A stretch of 32,891 nt of DNA from a virus. Positions 29,712-32,891 of the stretch are shown piece by piece. The DNA lies in IMG/VR virus record IMGVR_UViG_3300037189_008153, positions 1 through 32,891 of that record; one strand, given 5' to 3'. Within the stretch, counting starts at the first letter, position 1, and every line of letters starts with the position of its first letter. A program made the position numbers and the translations under genes. The notes beneath the pieces were generated by a model, which was not told the origin of the DNA, ran no database searches, and worked only from the letters and a program-made list of their open reading frames with translations.

Positions 29712-30307
29712 ACTTTATACCAGAACGAAATGCTAGGACCAATCAACTGAATAGGAATACGAACTTTCTTTTCATCTCTGAATCTCTTAAGCCCTTCTCT
29801 GACCATATTGAGATTAGTATCATGAACCGCAAAGATTCCACCAACTTTTAGTTTAGGATAATAGTTGTCACAATCTTTTTTAACTTGTTCTGCACTATGG
29901 TTACCATCAATAAAGATGAAGTCCATGCTGTTATCTTCAAACATTGAGACTGCATCATCAGATGATTTTTTTACAAGTTCTGCTCTACTACCAAACTCAG
30001 AAAGATTTGTTTTAGCAATCTCTTCAAATTTTTCTTGATACTTCTGTTCGATGACACCAACCCAGTCCATATATTCTTTGAACGGATCGATTGTGTATAG
30101 TTTGTTTAACTTCGAACATTTCTCAAGAAGAAGATAAGAACCTTCGCCACGACCAGTTCCAATTTCAATGCCTTTCAAATCTTCACTTCTGATTCGATTG
30201 ATGTAAGGCACTAAACCTTTCGTTGTTGTGTATTCAAGTGGCCATCCAACTTCTTGAGCGACCTGTTTAACTGTCATAAAATCTTCGTCATTATAAATGA
30301 TTGCCAT
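29708..30307 (-). CDS. SAM-dependent methyltransferase (Methyltransf_24 type)
   Basis: 199 aa. LKGIEIGTGRGEGSYLLLEKC is the cofactor loop near 44-64. LYTIDPFKEYMDW follows, and MDFIFIDGNHSAEQVKKDC is the signature of the cephalosporin-hydroxylase/Methyltransf_24 group found with sugar clusters. GAGGG precedes the ATG, one base after the previous stop. Probably a sugar O-methyltransferase; acceptor unknown. Confidence 0.86.
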   Translation of the reverse strand: MAIIYNDEDFMTVKQVAQEVGWPLEYTTTKGLVPYINRIRSEDLKGIEIGTGRGEGSYLLLEKCSKLNKLYTIDPFKEYMDWVGVIEQKYQEKFEEIAKTNLSEFGSRAELVKKSSDDAVSMFEDNSMDFIFIDGNHSAEQVKKDCDNYYPKLKVGGIFAVHDTNLNMVREGLKRFRDEKKVRIPIQLIGPSISFWYKV

Positions 30308-30308
30308 A

Positions 30309-31220
30309 TCACCCTCTATGTTTCTTGTCGATTATTGATGCCCATTGATTGACTCTATCGTATTGATGAAGTATTGCATATGGTTCGCCGAAACCATTTA
30401 CGACAACATCGCCATTAAGCACAGGGTCATTACCAATCATATTCTTTTCAAAGCTATTTAGTGATGATGGATTACGCATGTACTCTTCACCGATAGCACC
30501 TTTACCACAAAGAATTGCTGGCATAGTTGTACCAGCATGAACTACCCAACTTTCATCGGTTGTGCAGAACTTTGTTATGCTCTTATATGGTTCAAGCGAA
30601 AGCAAAATGTTCAACGCAGCCTGGTCTGGACCACCGCCACCTGGAATCTCTGGTGAAGAACCTCTACACAACATAAAGATGTTTAGAAACAAATCAATGA
30701 CTGCTTGTTTCTCACCTGCAATAACACCAGCACAGTTGATAGCATTCTCTTTGATTGTCTCATACAACATTGGACCAAAACTCAACATAAGATTGTTTTT
30801 GCCCCAAGGTTCGTCCTTGTATCTAAAGTTCTCTGAACCGACGACAATCTTATGTTTTACGGTATACATGTTTCTCTTTAACCACTCACTAGGATTGGTC
30901 TGAAAGACAACATCTCTCACATCTGTCCAAATAACATTATCAATCTTATCTTCGATTTTTGATATGAAATACCATGCATGAATGAATCTTTCAACCATGA
31001 TACTAAAGTCTGTTTTGTATGAGAAGTTGCCTTCCGAATCTTTGTTGAATCCAAATAGTGTGAAGTCTTTATCAATTAGCTTCTTGGCTACATCAGCTTC
31101 CATATCATATACGATTAAAGCCTTCTTGCCTGTAAAGCCAGACTTCTCAATTGAGTTGACCCATGGTTCAATCTTATCATATGAGTATTTCGTTACTGCA
31201 CCAATAATCAAATCAGTCAT
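30309..31220 (-). CDS. Glycosyltransferase-like protein (GT-A fold)
   Basis: 303 aa from the ATG at 31220, with AAGGC ten bases upstream; the frame further upstream lies in the FkbM gene. LIIGAVTKYSYDKIEPWVNSI opens a nucleotide-diphospho-sugar transferase fold. VIWTDVRDVVFQTNP holds the D-x-x-D site, and VVGSENFRYKDEPWG with GGGGPDQAALNILL form the acceptor side. The layout resembles plant and bacterial glycan enzymes with a TDVRDV motif. Assignment is by motif only. Confidence 0.75.
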   Translation of the reverse strand: MTDLIIGAVTKYSYDKIEPWVNSIEKSGFTGKKALIVYDMEADVAKKLIDKDFTLFGFNKDSEGNFSYKTDFSIMVERFIHAWYFISKIEDKIDNVIWTDVRDVVFQTNPSEWLKRNMYTVKHKIVVGSENFRYKDEPWGKNNLMLSFGPMLYETIKENAINCAGVIAGEKQAVIDLFLNIFMLCRGSSPEIPGGGGPDQAALNILLSLEPYKSITKFCTTDESWVVHAGTTMPAILCGKGAIGEEYMRNPSSLNSFEKNMIGNDPVLNGDVVVNGFGEPYAILHQYDRVNQWASIIDKKHRG

Positions 31221-31965
31221 TTGGTTTTGCCTTTGTATAAAAATCATCCCATCTTGAGAACTCGGTAAACTTTCTGTGATATCCGTTTCGAGTTAACAAG
31301 TCATATAGTTTCTGACGATATTCTGTATTGTAGTTATGTTCTACAGTGATGTTATAGATTTCGTATGGATTATCCTTAACATCAAAGAAAGTTTTCAGAA
31401 TATCATATTCACTTCCTTCTGTATCGATGGAAAGATAATCAACGAAGAATGGTGACTGATAATCCTTTAGCAAATCAAAGAGAGTTGTTGTTTCAACAAA
31501 GATTTCTTTTCCATTCTTTCTCTTTTCAGCATGTTCATCATCGTTACCGAAACCGCTGATTGTTGAAAGGTCAGCTTCTTCTGCAATAATAAAGCCGATA
31601 TAATCACCGCTCTTATCAAAGACACACTTTTTTGATATGATAGTATTGGGTCTATTCTTTTCTAAATCTCCATGACATGCAGGATTAGGTTCTGATAGAA
31701 TACCTGTCCAACCATAATTCTTTTCTAGTAGAAGTGTATTGCTTCCATCTTTACCGTTTGTTGCACCGAACTCAACAAAGTATCCGCCAACACGATAACC
31801 GCTTTCAAATAAAGCCCATACGTCCTGAAAGTTTTGAGAGTTTGTTTCTTTGAGATTTTGGAGACATGCACCAATGAATCTGATACCTTCACTATCTTTT
31901 AGTGATTTATATTCTGGAACATCTCTGATAAGATATGCAATTTTTGTTAAGTCTACTTCACTCAT
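31213..31965 (-). CDS. FkbM-family methyltransferase
   Basis: 250 aa. QNFQDVWALFESGYRVGGYFVEFGATNG is the start of the domain, GWTGILSEPNPA gives the acidic cofactor site, and VDYLSIDTEGSEYDILKTF is the complete FkbM signature (D-T-E-G-S-E). It is 30% longer than the other FkbM copy at 24333 and not a close duplicate. It is coupled to the upstream glycosyltransferase by a four-base overlap. It likely methylates a glycan hydroxyl. Confidence 0.9.
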   Translation of the reverse strand: MSEVDLTKIAYLIRDVPEYKSLKDSEGIRFIGACLQNLKETNSQNFQDVWALFESGYRVGGYFVEFGATNGKDGSNTLLLEKNYGWTGILSEPNPACHGDLEKNRPNTIISKKCVFDKSGDYIGFIIAEEADLSTISGFGNDDEHAEKRKNGKEIFVETTTLFDLLKDYQSPFFVDYLSIDTEGSEYDILKTFFDVKDNPYEIYNITVEHNYNTEYRQKLYDLLTRNGYHRKFTEFSRWDDFYTKAKPND

Positions 31966-32687
31966 TGTTTAATCCATGGAAATTGGTTGTTGTAATGTTT
32001 CTTTTGCAGTTCATTGCCTTGTATGAAAAATTCTTCTGTTACCGAGTTGTTGTTGCCTTCTAATCGATAGCAAAGTGTATGCTTACCGTTTGTATCATAC
32101 TTCGCATTATCTTTAACAGAATAGAAGTAACGACGGTCACCGCCCCAACCAGAATGCCAGAGATGTGATGTCTGAACCAAGAAATCTGTTCTGAAGGCAA
32201 ACGATGATGTATCGATTAGATACTGAGGATCATTGTGTGTGAAATAGATAGGCCATTTACCAAGACTTTCACAATTGTCATAACACAAGAATTGTTTTTG
32301 AGGTGTATAGATTTTACGGAGAGAATAGGCAAAATTATTACCTTGCTCTAGTGTCTCAACAAGTGTTTCAATATGATTTGGTGCATACCAGTTATCTTCA
32401 TCAAGAAAGAAGATATAATCGGAATTGATTAGGTGTGGATATGCGGCATAGATGCGATGCCCATAGAAGCCATTCGCACCAGTATTTTCTGGTGTTACTA
32501 TAATCTGTCTTTTGCTATTAGATGTTACTTCGCTAGTTCTACCTTCATATTGCGGACCATCAACAACAATAAGATGTTTTATGTTTGAATAGGTTTGATT
32601 TTCTACACTACTTACAGCATCCATTAGTTTTTCAGAACCAATAGTTGGTGTAATAATGGTAACTGATTTTTCAATACGAAGTTTCAT
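31962..32687 (-). CDS. Glycosyltransferase family 2, first gene of the sugar operon
   Basis: 241 aa. VTIITPTIGSEKLMDAVSSV, KHLIVVDGPQ, GANGFYGHRIYAAYPHL and IFFLDEDNWYAPNHIETL show a full GT2 domain with DEDN as the metal site. The C-terminal WGGDRRYFYSV is the acceptor loop. GAGGA seven bases before the ATG and a promoter about 30 bases further up make it the leading gene of the 12-kb operon. Donor and acceptor unknown. Confidence 0.88.
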   Translation of the reverse strand: MKLRIEKSVTIITPTIGSEKLMDAVSSVENQTYSNIKHLIVVDGPQYEGRTSEVTSNSKRQIIVTPENTGANGFYGHRIYAAYPHLINSDYIFFLDEDNWYAPNHIETLVETLEQGNNFAYSLRKIYTPQKQFLCYDNCESLGKWPIYFTHNDPQYLIDTSSFAFRTDFLVQTSHLWHSGWGGDRRYFYSVKDNAKYDTNGKHTLCYRLEGNNNSVTEEFFIQGNELQKKHYNNQFPWIKQ

Positions 32688-32715
32688 GTAATCCTCACAA
32701 GAACATAATCATACA

Positions 32716-32743
32716 ATTATATATGTTACACCATAAAAGTCAA
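32716..32743 (-). promoter_or_regulatory. Sigma70-like promoter of the sugar operon
   Basis: -35 TTGACT at 32738-32743, 16-base spacer, consensus -10 TATAAT at 32716-32721. The -35 touches the 3' arm of the terminator hairpin, so termination and initiation are packed together. Confidence 0.78.
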
Positions 32744-32762
32744 GAGGGGATTTCTCCCCTCT
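32743..32762 (-). terminator. Terminator closing the DUF1127 transcript
   Basis: Perfect 7-bp stem AGAGGGG/CCCCTCT with a six-base loop, followed by TGACTTTT. It is moderately strong. It is shared in place with the next promoter. Confidence 0.72.
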
Positions 32763-32767
32763 CGTTA

Positions 32768-32821
32768 TTATTTACAACCTGTGTTGATAAAGACTAGTTC
32801 ATCATCTGTATATGGCCACAT
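32768..32821 (-). CDS. 17-codon ORF coupled to the DUF1127 gene
   Basis: MWPYTDDELVFINTGCK, starting in a TAATG overlap with the DUF1127 stop. No ribosome site of its own, but coupling is possible. The terminator follows after five bases. The tryptophan, acidic patch and terminal cysteine are not what random AT-rich sequence usually gives, but evidence for translation is slight. Confidence 0.35.
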   Translation of the reverse strand: MWPYTDDELVFINTGCK

Positions 32822-32891
32822 TATCTGTTACCATGTTTTGCAACATAAGGAATATCACCACGGGCGATACCCATATCAGCCAAGTCTCTAT
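32821..32891 (-). CDS. C-terminus of a DUF1127 protein, cut by the window edge
   Basis: The visible end reads RDLADMGIARGDIPYVAK and then HGNR before TAA, matching the arginine-rich DUF1127 C-terminal pattern (R-x-L-x-D-x-G-I-x-R-x-x-I). These short proteins are abundant in alphaproteobacteria. Members have been linked to phosphate and carbon metabolism in Agrobacterium and to RNA turnover in Rhodobacter. A phage copy could act on the host through the same route. The start is outside the window. Confidence 0.75.
   Translation of the reverse strand, partial: RDLADMGIARGDIPYVAKHGNR

Overview
The window is a stretch of a large, low-GC, tailed-phage genome of the T4 superfamily. It carries gp43-type DNA polymerase, UvsX recombinase and gp41-type helicase genes with T4-like spacing. 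It also has about twenty tRNA genes, two free-standing HNH endonucleases and TATAAATA late-promoter motifs. Every gene I can support lies on the minus strand, so transcription runs from high to low coordinates. Three features point to an alphaproteobacterial host (inference): a DUF1289 protein, the C-terminus of a DUF1127 protein, and a PlcP/Agt-like lipid-remodelling gene pair, all families best known from rhizobia and roseobacters.

Layout, from low to high coordinates. 1-3.2 kb: start of a secreted protein, a Dps ferritin, GMP reductase, tRNA-Ser, two unknowns, a YkuK-like RNase H-fold protein and a TagD-like cytidylyltransferase. 3.2-9.6 kb: 18 tRNAs interleaved with a PlcP-like metallophosphoesterase and Agt-like glycosyltransferase, two HNH endonucleases and several small unknown proteins. 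This stretch also holds two structured elements that look like non-tRNA RNAs, a stable hairpin, and a compact promoter / 30-aa ORF / terminator unit. 9.6-11.3 kb: an operon of very small proteins ending in an HExxH metalloprotease-like protein. 11.3-20.2 kb: the replication block (helicase, gp40-position protein, UvsX, DNA polymerase) with conserved unknowns on both sides. 20.25-20.86 kb: tRNA-Gly, a promoter, a remnant of a sugar epimerase, a lysine-rich protein and a DUF1289 protein. 20.8-32.7 kb: 14 tightly packed genes for sugar synthesis and transfer (glycosyltransferases including GT10, FkbM and other methyltransferases, a nucleotide-sugar dehydrogenase, an epimerase, a GDPD-like enzyme and a HAD/nucleotidyltransferase fusion). 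These are driven by a sigma70-like promoter at 32.73 kb, just after a terminator that closes a DUF1127 gene.

How the genes work together. The replication genes make and recombine phage DNA. The tRNAs supplement host decoding of an AT-rich genome. The 12-kb sugar operon could build and attach a methylated glycan to the virion or to the host surface. The PlcP/Agt-like pair could convert host phospholipid into diacylglycerol and then glycolipid, the known alphaproteobacterial phosphate-starvation response. A TagD-like enzyme, a GDPD-like enzyme and a DUF1127 protein are other possible links to glycerophosphate or phosphate physiology. Several coding sequences end inside or against the next tRNA, which ties mRNA fate to tRNA processing.
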